A stretch of DNA of 64,000 bases. Source: Girardinichthys multiradiatus. Taxonomy: Eukaryota; Chordata; Actinopteri; Cyprinodontiformes; Goodeidae. The stretch is taken from positions 27,731,958-27,795,957 of the forward strand of contig NC_061805.1 in the NCBI RefSeq assembly GCF_021462225.1, read 5' to 3'. The notes beneath the pieces were generated by a model that had not been told where the DNA came from, made no database searches, and saw only the letters and a program-made list of their open reading frames with translations. Shown here piece after piece: positions 23,556 through 37,512 of this stretch (its first letter is position 1; every line of letters begins with the position of its first letter). The translations under genes were made by a program, and so were the position numbers.

Positions 23556-25553
23556 CAGAACCGTGAGATGCTTCCCCAATAACAAACCTTGCTTGGATCA
23601 CCAGTGACCTGAAGGACCTGCTTAACAAGAAAAAACGAGCCTTCAGAGAGGGAGACAGAGAATTATTGAGGAGTTTACAGAAGCAACTTAAAGTCAAGAT
23701 AAGAGACAGCAAGGAGGTGTACAAGAAGAAGCTGGAGAGCAAGCTCCAGCAAAACAATATCAGAGATGTGTGGACAGGGATGAAGAAGATCACGGGCTTC
23801 AGGCAGAGGGATGATTGGACCGTTGAAGGTCTGGACAGAGCCAATGAACTGAACACATTCTTCAATAGGTTCAGTTGAGAAACAAGATTCACATCCTCCT
23901 CTCCTGCTCACAGCCAAACAGACATTCCACCTTCCTTTGACCCACAGGACCCAAAGCTGTCCAGTAACACCTCAAATTTTTTATCTTCCACCTCAGCCCT
24001 AGACCCTTCTGCTTCTACATGTTTGCCTTCAACCATATCAGAAGATGCTGATACTTCCTTTGCTTTCCCCTTCCACCTGTGTGTCTCAAGAAGTCAAGTG
24101 AAGATGCAACTTGAGAGACTGAATCGGAATAAGGCTGCAGGTCCAGATCATGTCAGCCCTAGAGTCCTGAAGGGCTGTGCAGAGCAGCTCTGTGGGATTC
24201 TGCAGCACTTCTTCAACCTTAGCCTGGCCCAGAAGAAGGCTCTGGTGTTGTGGAAGACCTCCTGTCTTGTTCCAGTACCAAAGAAAACTCACCCATCGGT
24301 CCTCAATGACTATAGACCTGTTGCCCTGACGTCCCACATCATGAAGGTCCTAGAGAGACTCCTGTTGGCCCACCTGAGTAAGCAAACAGTAAACCATCAG
24401 GACCCCCTTCAGTTTGCTTATCGCTGTGGAGTTGGAGTTGAAGATGCCATCATACACCTGCTTCAACAAACCCACTGTCATCTGGACAAAGCCAGCAGCA
24501 ATGTGAGGATCATGTTCTTTGATTTCTCCAGTGCATTTAATACAATCCAACCTGATTTGCTATGTCAGAAACTCCAGAAGACTCAGGTGGAGGCCTCAAC
24601 AATCTCCTGGATCAAAGACTACCTGATAAACAGACCACAGTTTGTGAGACTGAAGGGTTGTGAGTCTAACCAGGTAGTCAGCAGCACAGGTGCACCACAG
24701 GGGACTGTACTCTCACCATTCCTTTTCACTCTGTACACCTCAGACTTCCAGTACAAGACAGACTCCTGTCATCTGCAGAAATACTCGGATGATTCTGCAG
24801 TCGTGGGGTGGATCAGAGATGGACAAGAAGCTGAGTACAGGAAGGTGGTGGAGCGGTTTGTGGCATGGTGTGGAAACAATCATCTCATTTTGAACGTGAC
24901 TAAAACAAAGAAGATGATTGTAGATTTTAAGAGAAACAGGAATAAGTCAAAAACTATTTCCATCATGGGAGAAGAGGTGGAGGTGGTGGAGGAGTATAAA
25001 TACCTCGGTGTTCACCTGGACAACAGACTAGAGTGGAGATGCAACTGTGAAGCCGTCTACAAGAAGGGACAGAGCAGACTGTACTTCTTGAGGAAGCTTA
25101 GGTCCTTTGGTGTTTGCAGCAAGATGCTGCATATCTTCTATAAGTCTGTTGTGGAAAGTGTAATCTCTTCTGCCATCATCTGCTGGGGAAGCAGCATCAG
25201 AACCAGGGCCTTGAAAAAGATCAACAAGCTGATAAAGAAGGCGGGCTCTGTTCTGGGGACTCCTCTGGAACCTCTGGAGATCATTGTGGAAAGACGGATT
25301 CTTCATAAATTGAAGAACATTATGGAAAACCCTGAGCATCCTCTTCATGAGACTGTCCTGCAACAACAGAGTGTCTTCAGTCAGAGGCTTCTTCAGATCT
25401 GCTGTAAGACGGAGCGCTACAAGAGATCCTTCCTGCTCACAGCCATCAGCATCTACAACGGCTCTTTGAAGAAACCTTCATAATATGAGCTACAACAACA
25501 TTTAACTTCCCTTTGGGATTAAAAAAGTATTTTTGAATTTAATTGAATTGAAT
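23556..25553 (+). mobile_element. Rex1/Babar-like LINE, 5'-truncated
   Basis: A plus-strand non-LTR retrotransposon of about 2 kb containing the RT part of the single ORF and a very short 3' end that closes in a gaattgaatt-type repeat after the block ccctttgggatt. The APE endonuclease expected upstream is missing, consistent with 5' truncation during target-primed reverse transcription. A second piece of the same family is inserted at 57621-58028, which shows the family was mobile in this lineage. Confidence 0.9.
23570..25483 (+). pseudogene. Rex1/Babar-like reverse transcriptase, one internal TGA
   Basis: Reverse transcriptase coding remnant. The frame is open from about 23570 through the endonuclease-RT linker (WITSDLKDLLNKKKRAF) to a TGA at 23876-23878. 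It then continues in the same frame to the TAA at 25483; a 486-residue stretch starts from the Met at 24023. RT motifs in order are LNRNKAAGPDHVSPRVL, VPVPKK, NDYRPVALTS, MFFDFSSAFNTIQ (motif A), GAPQGTVLSPFLF (motif B), KYSDDSAVVG (motif C) and EYKYLGVHLDN. The Y-S-D-D form in motif C replaces the commoner FADD but fits Rex1/CR1 relatives. The TGA and the missing APE domain make it non-functional alone. Confidence 0.9.
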
Positions 25554-26079
25554 ACTCCACCTGTATGCAATTTAATCACATTATTATACAGCTTTTCTGA
25601 GTAAGCCTCAGAGCTTAATTGTTAGTGACAATTTGTGAAACAAATGTTGTGGAGAAGTTTTACGCTATAAAACAATTTTGCTAATTTGAACATCTCACAG
25701 AGCACTATATAGACAATTGGTTGGGAGAACCTTTTGAAGGACAACAATTAGTTGAGTTCTCTACAACTCTGGCCTTTATGAATGAGAGTCAAAATGAGAG
25801 CCATTGTTAAAAGAACACTTTTAAATGTCTCATTTGGCATGCTGCAAACCTGCAAGGAAGTGTTATGTTCAGATAGGGCAAAAATTTTACCTTTCAGAAA
25901 ATGTCTTAGTACAGAAATATTAACATATTGCCAGCAACATTATTGCATCATTATGCTGTGGCAATCCTTTTCCTCAGCGACTGCTTAGATTTTATGAATT
26001 AAGCTAAATGCAGGGTAATTCTGTGATAAAACTTAAAAACTTTAAAGGCTGCAGAAGACTTGAGACTGAGGTGGAGGGT
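25554..26079. other. Non-coding stretch, nothing recognised
   Basis: No coding potential or known repeat recognised between the Rex1-like LINE and the Tc1 remnant. Confidence 0.5.
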
Positions 26080-26432
26080 CACATTGCATCAGGACAACGA
26101 CCCTAACCATACAGCCAGACCTACACTTAAACTGTTTAGATATAATGGACAATGTGCAGCAAGTCTTCACAGTTGATGTTCACAAATGGTCTTCATCCAC
26201 ACTGACTAAACTTGAGTTATTTTGCTAGCAGAAAAAAAGCAGAAACTTCAGTAAACAAAAGCTTAAATTGTAAATGAATTTACTTCAACTTTGTAATTAT
26301 TCACTAGTTTGTGTTGGCCTGAAGCATGCAGTTCATGTTGACCCAATAAAATGAATTTAAGTTTTAGGTTGTTACGTGAGACAATGTGAAAGCTTAAAGT
26401 GTATTATTACTTTTGCAAGGCATGGTACAGTG
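26080..26432 (+). mobile_element. Tc1-like remnant, 3' end
   Basis: The 3' part of a Tc1 transposase gene and its right end. The block aggacaacgaccctaaccat corresponds to the catalytic QDNDPKH-type segment. Later the sequence ends in acttttgcaaggcatggta, the family's terminal repeat. The codons between are shortened by deletions and no frame is intact. Confidence 0.7.
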
Positions 26433-29400
26433 TTTTGTCTAAGGAATATTCTTTGCATATTGGTCAGTAATTTCAATTCTATTAAAATATCAGGTGTTTT
26501 CTTAATATGTGTGGCATGAAAAACTGAACCCTTTCTTTAAGCCTTATGTACATGTAAATTGAGCTCTTCATAAAACTTAAAAGGAGCTGTGCAGTTCTTT
26601 TTTGTGGATCCTGGCTCCTATGGCATTGACCTTTTTTTGCGTCTATCCGTCTCCTTGTATTTCATAAAGCATGATTCATAGCTGGCAGTAAACCCCTGAA
26701 AGACATTAAAAACTACAAATTGTTTCCACCATCTAAACAAAACCAGAACCCATTAGCAACACAAAGAATTTGTTGCCTACTCCTGGTAAAAGAGAAAGTC
26801 ATAGTAATTGAGAAATAGAGCAACACATCCAATTCTTAAAGAACATAAAATACCCCTTGTCACAGGGACATTGCTTTTTTCCCATTATAGCTGGATTTAC
26901 TTAAACCATTTCACTCTAAAAAGGAGACGTTCTTTAACCTGCCTGCGAGCATAAAAAACAATGCATACAAGCAAAACATACAAGTATGCAAGCCAGGACT
27001 GACTCCACTCAGGATAGAGAACCACTCACAATAGCCCCAGGTCTTACTGGATTAGATTAAAAAGAATACCAGGTTTGACATATCTAGAATTGCTGAGAAC
27101 TGATCCAAAAGAGTGCTAAATCAAGGGAGAGGTTTTGGGCTGTGAGTTCTCAAAATAAATGAGAAATGTGGGAAAAAATGAAAGAGGCCTGCTGTAATTT
27201 TAATCTCTGAATTCCTCTATTTTAAATTAAGATTCCCCAACTGTGTAATGTGGGACTGGCCTACAGAGATGGGAGATCCTCAGCTGTTGAGGCAATATCA
27301 TATCAGTCTGAAGAGAGAGATTTACTGAATTGACTCACATTTCTTTTAAACGACTTGTTTATGCAGCAATGAACTCCCTGTGACTTGGCTTTTAATACTT
27401 TTGATAGTTTTTTTTTATGCTGGAGGTTTTCTTCAGAGTCTCCTTTTGACTGAGTTATAATGAAGTCTCAGCCTTCAGTATCCAAATTGCCAGCCCTAGC
27501 ACAGTCACTGTTTGCTTTCCTTGGCTCCTAGGTAGGGTTTATGCAATAGGCATGCAATAACAAAGACCAATAAAATCTACCTCGTATTTCTTGTTAATGC
27601 ATTTAATTCTTACCTATACAGGGCAACAGATGAAAAATTACATTTCTTCTGTGAGCATAATATATCACAGGCAATATGGTTTTATAGCCTCAGCTCCTAG
27701 TTCTTTCCTGGATGTCATTTTGAAGGTTTGCATTATAGTGTACTGAAAGTGGATTTATATATGAAATTATGGCAAAGAAAGATGACACACTTCTTGATTA
27801 TAGACTGAAAAATATAGAATTTTGTCTGTTACTCTTTTTATTTTTTGAAAATGTGCTTAACAAGACCTGTGTGGACCTGATAGAAAATGCCCATATTTCA
27901 GAAATATTATTTTCTGCACTGTAGTCATGAATGACCCATGTGAAAAATATTTTACCATGCAGATTATTTCATCTCAGTTTTTGACTTTTGAATTATAAAT
28001 ATTTTCATCAGGAAATTCAGGACATTCAGATTTCTGAAACTTGCTTAAGACATTCAAGTTTTTCTACAAGTGGAAAGTTAAAGGAAATGTAGGCATAAAT
28101 AATATTGTTGCTCCTAGTCTGCCACTGCACACATGAACAGTCTCAGTCATAATGTCTTTGTTTCATTTTGCTGCTCTGAACAGAGAAGCAAGTAATGGCC
28201 AGATAAAAGAGTTCTCCCCTTTCTCTCCTTTTTGCTTTTTGCGGATAGGTTTCTACCCATGCTGCGGTGCTCTCTTTTCTCTCTGTGGATGTCTATGATT
28301 AAGCTGCTGCCACTGCGATTGTTACAACACCATCTCCACAGACAGCACTGGGCAGACAGATTGCCATTCCCCTAACAGTATAGAAGGTCATGAAAAGGTC
28401 TCAATTAAAGATGCATTGTTGTTGCATTACTTCAGTAAAAGGAGCATCAGCATCATTTGTTGTGCTATGGTTCACTTTAAGGATTTCAAGTAAAAAAGTA
28501 ACACTTTTCAAACACCCAAAAAGCAGATTTTAAATTGATTGTTGGTCTTTCACATACCAAATGCACAACTGCAATGTAACAATGAATATGCATATAAATA
28601 ACATAAATAAGCCAGTCCTAGTGTTAAAATGCAAAGAAAAAACAAGATTATTCTGTTTTGCTGACAGTCTACAACAGAATCCTCTTAAACAAAAGTATAT
28701 TCGATTTTAGGTTGTGTCAATGGTAATTTGATGTTTATTGAGTAAGTGAATAACGCTGATTGAAACAGCATCGAACATCGAGGGAGGAAATCAATATAAC
28801 TTCAGAGCACAAAATGGATGGTTAATGTAAATGTCGATGCATTTAAACAGATTCTGTGTTCACGCTGACTACTTATTAGCCTGCTATTTTTGCCTTGAGA
28901 ATAGACAGCTCACTTATTCAACTGTCAGGGTTGAAATGTGATCCTAATTAAAGGCAGCTGCAAGTCTGCAAGAGTTTGAGCAAAGTGCAGAAAATGTAGC
29001 GTTTTTCTTCGAATATTCGGAGCATGTTTGTTTTTGGAAAAATGTCATTAAAAGTTCTAGATGTGGGAAAAAAAAATTTTACTTAATTCTTCCATGCAGA
29101 TAAAGATATGAAGCGGAGTGTTAAGAGGGCAGTTAAATGTTTTAAAAAGTACATATCAGCTTTGTCAGTAGGTTCAAAGCACTCAAGAAGACACCATTTT
29201 CTGCCCAAAAACACAAATCTATTAAGTTTCAGATCAGTTCAAATCGATACTTGGTTGGAAAATATTCGGGTTGGAAACATAGATAGTATTAATGCAGAAA
29301 CAAAATAAGTGCCACCCATCACTCTTTTTATTGTAATGCTCTTTTAAAAATACAGTACTCAAACCACATGCAGTATATCTATGCTCTTCATCTGGGAATA

Positions 29401-30594
29401 AGAGCATTACACTTCACTGGATGCTTTAAAAAACATCTAAAGTTCTTTCTAGAAGATTTTGTGTCTGACCTAGCAGTAGACCCTGCTCTACAATTTGACA
29501 TTTAAAATTGTACTTTGTTTTGAAATCTTTCTTTCTTTAAATATTTCTCTCTGCATGTATTTTATGTAATGCACCTTTTTAAACAGGCCTTAATAGAGGT
29601 TAGATAATTATTTCTTTATATTTAGGGAAAAATAAGCTTGTTTGACTGCAAAATATGCTTGTGCTGACATTTCTACAGATCTGCCAGAACTTACTACACA
29701 GCATTTATCACCTTGTTTAAACGGTGTCAAAGTTGGAATCAGAAGCGGCTTTTGTGTTGAAATACTTATGAGGCCATTTTATTGTGGGGGCATTTTCTTC
29801 TACATTTTACAAGCTCAAAGACATTCTTTAAAAGTTTACACAATGGTTATATAAAAACCTTTTTATAAATGATTTAAAGCTTAACATAATTGGACTCTAA
29901 GCTACATTGAAGTCATGTGTGAATGCAGAGACAGTTGATCCAATGCAGTGTCAATGCAGAACTTGCATGTACGTGTGTGTAAAGTGAGAGGCAGATACAT
30001 CACATTGCTTAAGAAAAAAGTGATTTATCTTGTCACTAAAGTGAATCTCTGTGTGGTTAGTAAGAAGAACCTGAGGGGAAACCTTTATAATAAAGCATGA
30101 AGGACAATACAGGACAATGGTTTAAATAACTGCTCAAGATGAGCCAAACTGCTAGTCTCTATCCATGTTCTTTCCTAAAAACCTGCCATGTCAACTCTTC
30201 CATGTTACTTCTTTCTTATTTTGAACAGCTCTCAAATTGTGTGATGACAGCCATTGCCTCCATCAATGGGTTTACCTTTCAAAGACATTTGTTTCTGTCA
30301 CTCCAACATTAAATATACCCTCTGTGATTCAGGGTGTTATCCATCAATAGCTCATCTATGCTCCAAGTTTCATTTTATCTGCAGTGAAATGCAGGCACCT
30401 ACACTGAAGCAAGGATTCCTTTCTTTGTATATCTGTGCTTGTACAGTAGATGTCGCTTGCCATCGTATCTCTTTTTTTTAGGGATTTGCTTATTCAGATC
30501 TTTCCATGACTGCTTTGTTCAAGCCTAGCTTTTCCGTTTTTTATTTGTCTCTGCACTGTTTTCTCAGGGGCTAACCAGGTATATTTAAAAAAAT
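26433..30594. other. Non-coding stretch, nothing recognised
   Basis: More than 4 kb of AT-rich sequence. No open frame exceeds about 70 codons and none has a motif. A patch near 29340-29480 looks faintly like LINE 3' sequence, but I cannot assign it. Confidence 0.5.
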
Positions 30595-30606
30595 ACATTT
30601 ATTGTT
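30595..30606. repeat. Target-site duplication, left copy
   Basis: The 12 bases acatttattgtt are repeated exactly at 30746-30757 on the other side of the SINE fragment, the signature of retrotransposition. Confidence 0.88.
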
Positions 30607-30745
30607 CTGCGATGGACTGGCGACCTGTCCAGGGTGTACCCTGCCTCTCACCCATAGACTGCTGGAGATAGGCACCAGCTCCCCCGCGACCCACTATGGA
30701 AGAAGCGGTAGAAAATGACTGACTGACTGACTGACTGACTAATTG
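30607..30745 (+). repeat. 5'-truncated SINE-like insertion with (GACT)n tail
   Basis: The 3' 139 bases of the SINE-like family seen at 34749 and 37523, starting at gatggactggcgacctgtcc and ending in six or so GACT repeats. Exact 12-bp target-site duplications flank it. The insertion was therefore truncated at birth rather than eroded later. Confidence 0.88.
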
Positions 30746-30757
30746 ACATTTATTGTT
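30746..30757. repeat. Target-site duplication, right copy
   Basis: Second copy of acatttattgtt, directly after the GACT tail of the SINE fragment. Confidence 0.88.
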
Positions 30758-31310
30758 TTTTTAGAATAAAATGCACTGATAAAGCCTTACTCTGTCTCAG
30801 AGTCACATAAACAAATACCAAAACAATTAAAAGCTGTTTCATATTCTACCATAGATATCCTAAAAAACGAATGCATCATTTGAATTTCAGTGATCAAGCA
30901 GCACACACTTCACATTCTCTGAAGTGGAAGTATTTGAATTTAAGTGGAAAAAAGGCCCTCAAACTGTGAGTTATAAGTGCATGCGCCACTGACAGTAAGG
31001 GTACCAAAACAGGATAGCTGTACCCTAAACCTCTGGAGTCAGAAATACAAGCAACATTACTTATCCTAAACTACATATAACAGTTCTTAGGACAAAGACA
31101 AAAGGATTTTAGAAGTTTGCATTTCTTTTGTCATTTAGAATACAGCCACAGTGGGCAAAGATTTTTATGAAAATGTTTGCATATACAATTTGGCTTCTGT
31201 AATGAAATCCCAGTGAAATCCCAGTCAGTTAAATTATCCCTGAGGCAGAGCAAAGGAAAGAGACAAGCGAGTATAAACCGAATAAATCATATTTGGAATA
31301 ATAGAATAGA

Positions 31311-31346
31311 ATACCTTTTACAGAAAAGTAATTCTGTAAAAGGTAT
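31311..31346. repeat. Perfect 15-bp inverted repeat (hairpin)
   Basis: Arms 31311-31325 (ataccttttacagaa) and 31332-31346 are exact reverse complements around a 6-base loop, aagtaa. No T-run follows and no function is evident. Confidence 0.88.
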
Positions 31347-31834
31347 ATCTTTGCAGTTCTAAGATCACCAGCCAGTATAACAGATTAACATTTAATTTCC
31401 TATTACAGGTATTTTAGGCATACTTTGGGTCCTTGCAGCACTTTCAAATTCAATGTTAGGCACACGAAAACAGGAGTTCAAGAGTTATATGAAACAGTGA
31501 GCATGTGTGCAAAAGTCTTATACTTGTTTTTGTAAGCAGCCAGATAGGAAAGTCAAGCATCGCAAACTAAGGCCTCACAATCACCTTCTACACTGCTGTT
31601 TTACTGTAAAAATATGGTAAAACATGCACTGGACCAGTTCCAAGAAGTAAGCCCTGTCAATTGTCATTTACAGGGCTTATAAGTAAGAATTGTTTCAGTC
31701 CATCCTCTTATGACTTATTTACATTTTGAGAGACTAGAGACCCTCTACACTCATCTGTAGATGTTTTTAAAACTAATTTAAGACAATTTTTTACCATTAC
31801 CGAAAAAAAAACAAACACAGTCTTTAGAGTGGTA

Positions 31835-31914
31835 GTCAATGGAAACACATGTCAATGGAAACACATGTCAATGGAAACACATGTCAATGGAAACACATGT
31901 CAATGGAAACACGT
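31835..31914. repeat. 16-bp minisatellite, five copies
   Basis: Five head-to-tail copies of gtcaatggaaacacat; the last copy ends cgt instead of cat. A local tandem expansion with no coding meaning. Confidence 0.92.
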
Positions 31915-34748
31915 GCCACACTAGCAGGAGGCAGTAATGCTCATATCAACAATAAAAAGAACTTCCAAAATACAGCTGAAGCAGTATTAAGCTACAGATT
32001 CACCCAAGAAGGTTATGGCTCATGTTTTATTTGACATTGTTTACTTCTTTTTCTTAGTTATTAACTTCTTCAGCTCTAATTTAAGTTTAATAGAAGCAGA
32101 GTTGGGACAAAGCCAGACAGGTGTGAAGAAGAAAAAAAAAACATAAAACATTGTTGTAGTTTCTATCACACAAATTGTGAGCATGTTGTGAGCATGTTGT
32201 CATTTCTAATAATCTCTGGATATCTAGTCCACACTTATAAGCAACACCGTTTTTACTTTGAAAATCTGGTACATAAATCTGTTTGTCTGCCCAAAAACTG
32301 TCTGGACCAGATCAAAGAAAAAAAACCATATATAGCTAAATATCAGTTATTGTAGGCAATACAAAATACATATTGCTTGGCTACTTGGAACCTAAGCTTA
32401 TTTTTGTAATTTCACACTAAACTCGGAAATCCAAAAATCTACAATTTAAGTGAAAATTTTACATAAATTTACAACCAACAAATCTTCAAACAGATGTAAA
32501 AAAAAAATTCACAACCAGCTTTATTAAGCAATTTCTTTTTGCAACTAATCAAACAATTCAAGTAGTCAAATAATCTGCCATTTTTTGCAAAGGCAAATCA
32601 TTTTCAACTTTTCTGAAAGAAAATTGTATATAGAAGAAAGAGTAAAGCTGTATAATTTTACAGTCAGATTAATTTCTATAACACTTGTCTCTAAAAGTAT
32701 GAATGCCTTATAATGTAAAACTAGAGAAGTCCCTAATAATTAGCATTTTCAGTTTTCTTTAAATTACATTTACTTTAGAAATGTGCTTTCAAGCTCCCAT
32801 TCATGAGACATTATGAGCAGATTTCTGTTAGTCACACTGCATTCGGAGTCCTGATTTCATGTCTTAAGAAACTGGAGGCATCAAGGTATGAGGTAGACCA
32901 GATATAGTTTTGCTCCCTTTTAAATAAGCCCCACAGCACTTGACATGTATGAGTACTTTCAACAATGCAAGTGGTAAGTCTGGATCTCTAACAGGCTTAC
33001 AGAAACAAGTGGTTCCTGTATTTCCTGGTAATTTACCCTGATTATACATAGATTTTAACTCTAATTAGCAACAGCCATGTCAAGAGGAAAATATGTTGCT
33101 ATTTAATATATAAAGGACTACATGCAATCATTTAGCCTGTACAGGTTGAAATCAACTTTGAATTGTACATATAATATGCAATTTCACTGCATCAACACCA
33201 TAAGGGTATCTTTCTGTATCACTGACATAATACATCAAAGTCAAGTTGAAGCCTTTGTTACACAAACTCCAAGGGGACCATGAAGAACACTGCGCTGTCA
33301 GTTTGACTGCCATCTTAAAAATCAAAGCGGCTTACTTCAGCTGTTGCAGCTGATGGACAAGCTGCCATTGAAATACACCAATAAAGGAGGTGGATGAAAA
33401 AAATACATGAATAAAGTAAAGCTTTAGAAAAAGAACTGAGCCACATCCATACATACGACAATTAATGGCCTGACTTATGTAAAAGAGAACCTGTCCAAAG
33501 CAGCATTTGCTGTCTTCCCTGAAACGTCCTCCTCACGTTCCCCGTTGAGCATAAATGAATGACACTTTGACAGGTCTGAACTTGCCAGATGATGTGCAGC
33601 TCAGGACAGATCTCAAATGGATGGCTAGAGACAAAAACATCTTAACAACCATTTTGAGACAAAAATTTATAATAACTAGTCTGTCACTGATTGATAGACT
33701 CAAAACCACCCATCTTGGGCAAGGCAGACTTTTTTTTCCTTTTGTCTCTACCTTCATTCACATTAATTTGTAAAAACTCATAGTCACCCCATCCAATTGA
33801 CAAACACCTGGAAAGCACTCGATACTTTATTTGCCGCAAACAACTCTGACCTGAATATGTCACTACCTATTTTAAGATTGCTGCTTTACTGCCCACTGAA
33901 TGATGAGCTGGAGTCTGAGCCACAAGCTCCTAAACTTTACACAACTGCTGCTGTAAGCGATTCAGCACAGTAGGAGAACGGTTTCTATTCATTGGTGTTA
34001 ATCTAGCCTTTATGAAGTTCACCAAGATTAGACCCCAACAGAAAAAATAAAACATTCTGGAAAACTATAATGCTACCATAAACCATTTCTCTGCATACAA
34101 AGTCTTATTCATTTAGAAAACACCTTTGGGTTTTACTTTTCCAAGACATTAAATGTCAAAGAAAAAAGATCCAGTGTGCAGATTCCTGAGTTTTCTTATA
34201 GAAAACAGAAACTTCATTTAAAAGACTTTAAGTCGCCGCAACAAATGTACTGGTATTTCTGAAAAATAATTTCTGTTTGCAGCTCTTGTGTAAGTAATGG
34301 TTACAGATTCCCCCATATCTGTTTAGGACCATTTAGATTTAAAGAAATCTAAATAACAAATAACTACTTTCCACTTTATGGGTAAATTAAAAATGAAACT
34401 GTTTTAACAACAAAATACTAAAAGAAAACTGTGATTTCTATTTTGCATCACTGGATATATAAAAATCCTTCAAGTTATGGGACATAAGTATATGCGCAAA
34501 TAAAAACGAATATCTCCCTTAAGAAAGTCTCATAAACATTTTCTCATTTACTTCTCTACAGACAAGACAGATAAGAGCTCACTAACTTTTAAAGAGCTAC
34601 TGAATTTTTTTTCTTCACTTAAAAAAATAACAGCGTTGTCTAACTTAATATTGAAAGGAAAAACTGACTTAATTGGTATGTTTTCTATTAAATGTATTTA
34701 TTGTAGCTGAAGAAGAGCCTTCATCATTTATTAGACGTATCTTTACAA

Positions 34749-35076
34749 TGTGGGGTTTCACGGTGGCGCAGTTGATAGCACTGTTGCCTTGCAGCAAGAA
34801 GATCCTGGGTTTAACTCCCAAGTGGAGAATTTGCATGTTCTCCCCGTGCATGCATGGGCTCTCTCCAGGTACTCTGGCTTCCTCCCACAGTCCCCATGGG
34901 TCTCTCTAAATTACCCTTAGGTGTGAATGGTTGTGTGCATGGTTGTTTGTCCCGTGAGTCTCTGTGTTGCCCTGCAATGGTGTACCCCACCTCTCACCTG
35001 TGGACCGCTGGAGATAGGCACCAGCTCCCCCGCAACCCAGTATGGAAGAAGCGGGTATAGAAAATGGTTGGATGGA
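34749..35076 (+). repeat. tRNA-derived SINE-like element, near full length
   Basis: A plus-strand copy of the common SINE-like family. The head holds an A-box-like gtggcgcagttgatagc (near 34763) and a B-box-like gggtttaactccc (near 34808), the internal RNA polymerase III promoter of a tRNA-derived SINE. The body carries catgttctccccgtgcatgc and ggagataggcaccagctccc, and the tail ends in ggatggatc. A deletion around 34900 has removed part of the middle seen in the copy at 37523. It depends on LINE enzymes for mobility. Confidence 0.85.
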
Positions 35077-37512
35077 TCTTCAAACCATGTGTGAGAGACA
35101 AATAAATCAGTGTTAAATGACTTTTTACTTAAACACTATTTCACTTTTATTTCAAAAGAAATAAAATCAATTATCTTTTTATGTCAATACAGATCATACA
35201 TTTTTGCATTGCTCTGATGAACTGAAAATGTTGGAAAGTCAAAGACTTCCCGACACCATACAATATAAGTATTGTATGGTGTCTTTTGGATGACTATATT
35301 TAGTCTCCCTCAGTGGCAACCCTCCCTTAGTCTGTGGGCTGTGTCCAGGATTGATTCATCTGTGCTTCCTCTTAAGTGGACTCCTCTACAAGAATTATCT
35401 GCTGTCACTACAGTTCTCTTCAGATGCTGACGACCATATAAAACACTACATCCCGATGCAGAGAGACACAAACAGGCAGACAGCTGAAATGGTTAATTTC
35501 AAGCACGCACCAAAGACTGCTGAGCATATATTCAACTCTACATTTTACTTTTTCTCAATGATGCAATGCCCGAAGTAAAAAGAACAATATTAACCTTAAC
35601 TTCTAAATATCATCAGGAGTTGAGTCCTTTGCATCTTTGCAAAGAGGGCCAGCAAACATCTCTCAGAACCGGTTAAAGAGATTTAAATTGTTTGCAAAAA
35701 CATTCACTCATAATGATGTAAACTGCAGACAAACGTCTCCTCTCCTGTGTAGCAAAGCCACCTCTGGAGTCCTCTACCAATTTTCTCAACAGCCGCTGCA
35801 CTGTTGCGATAAAATGTTAAATCAGTCTTTTCTGATGTGTGTTGCTTGTTATGACTCTCTCTTTCAGCTCACGCCCAGCTTTCATGGACCTCTGACACCT
35901 CACAAATAGAATTTTACTGAGAGTCAAGCAGCTGCGAGAAGGAAAACAGCACAGTGATAGAGAATGAAAGAATGTATTCAAATAAAAAGGGAAATGAGAT
36001 TTAAAAAGAGGCTGAAGACAGAGATATACAGGGCAGGACAGAAGACAGATGAGAGAGGAGCAGTGAGGATGAAGGAAGGATAATAACAATTTGCAACACT
36101 GAACAGAAACATTCTGGTCTCAACCTCTGGAATTATCTCAATGATTAACTTTTTCTTCCAATGCATTACAGAATGAACTTAAAGAAGTAATTTTGATGCT
36201 GTTTGTCCTGAGCTGGTGAGCTTGCCTTTAAAAATCAAGCAAAAACCTGCAGAAGGTTAAACAAAGTTAATTGAGAACAAATAGTAAACAGAAGCCTGAG
36301 CATGACATCGGGGCTAAATTTGGCTGTGTGTCAGAACACAAGAATATACATATCAGAAATGTGGTTCCAGATGAATGCACAGACACTGGTATCCACTTTA
36401 ACATATGAAAACAAGAAATGCCACTGTTTAGATGTAGAAAAGCACCTCAAACTTGAAAATGTATAAGTGATTTTAATTTTGATAATAAAAAAAAAAATCA
36501 GATAGTGTTAAATCCTAAACAGCAATTAAATCCTTCAAAATAGCAGAAGACAGATGATAAACAGCCTAAAGCATACATAAACAAATTAAAAAAAACAGCT
36601 AGCACAGAGAAATTAAATATTAATTTTGTTGATGAAACATTTAGTTTTAAGACTAACTGTTATTGGAGACTACAGTGGGATAAAACAAAAAGTCCTAAAG
36701 CAGAATCACTCCAACCGTTTCTTCAACAACAACAGAAAAATGTGGGAAGAATTCTGAACGGAGACGAAATCCAATCAGATTTAGTTTAGTTGCAACTTAA
36801 CACAAGGGTTTTACATCGTAAAAAATGCATAATCAACAGGCAAATCCAAATAAAGTGGTTTTGATTAAAATTAAATCTCTAGATGAAATTTTAAATCTAA
36901 CATTTATTTCATTCCAATGAAAGACAAATATTTCAGTATAATGAATATATGTAAATATTAAGGAGCCGTAAAATGCATTCCTCTGCAGCAATGTTGTAGC
37001 TGACCCGATTTACTATAAATTTAGTTGACAAAAAATTTACTAAAATTCACAGCAGATTACTAAATTGAGACTTAAACAAAGAAATTGTATTTAAAACCAT
37101 TTTCAACACAGTCAATTCACAATAAACAAAGTCTAATATTTTTGCTTTGATGCTTCATGAATGATTTCAAAATAATTTCCATTTAAAAATTCCACACAGT
37201 TCAAAACTCAGTATTCAAGATTTTTATCAGTTTTATGACATTGTGGATTTTACCCTAGTTGAATGATTTTATTGTTCTTCTTTAACTGATCATGAAAACA
37301 ACAGTGTAGAAATTGGCTTCCAATTAAGCAGTGTTATATGGGTTTTAGTTTCCTGTTTTCTGGCATCTGGACAAACTATATCAATACAGAAAATATAGCT
37401 TTTTTATAAATTCTGATTTTATTTCAGAATAAAAAATTATTGGAAACCAAAACATTTTCCCAAGCTCCATTTTCATTTTCCTATTATTAATCAGACTGGA
37501 AAAATTATTAAT
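35077..37512. other. Non-coding stretch with one hairpin
   Basis: AT-rich DNA with chance frames up to 90 codons. Only the inverted repeat at 35252-35283 stands out. Confidence 0.5.
35252..35283. repeat. Perfect 14-bp inverted repeat (hairpin)
   Basis: Arms gacaccatacaata (35252-35265) and its exact reverse complement (35270-35283) flank the 4-base loop taag. It would fold into a stable stem in single-stranded form; no function is evident. Confidence 0.88.

Larger units (their letters stand above)
30758..34748. other. Non-coding stretch with a hairpin and a small minisatellite
   Basis: AT-rich DNA. The only defined structures are the inverted repeat at 31311-31346 and the 16-bp repeat at 31835-31914. 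No gene seen. Confidence 0.5.
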
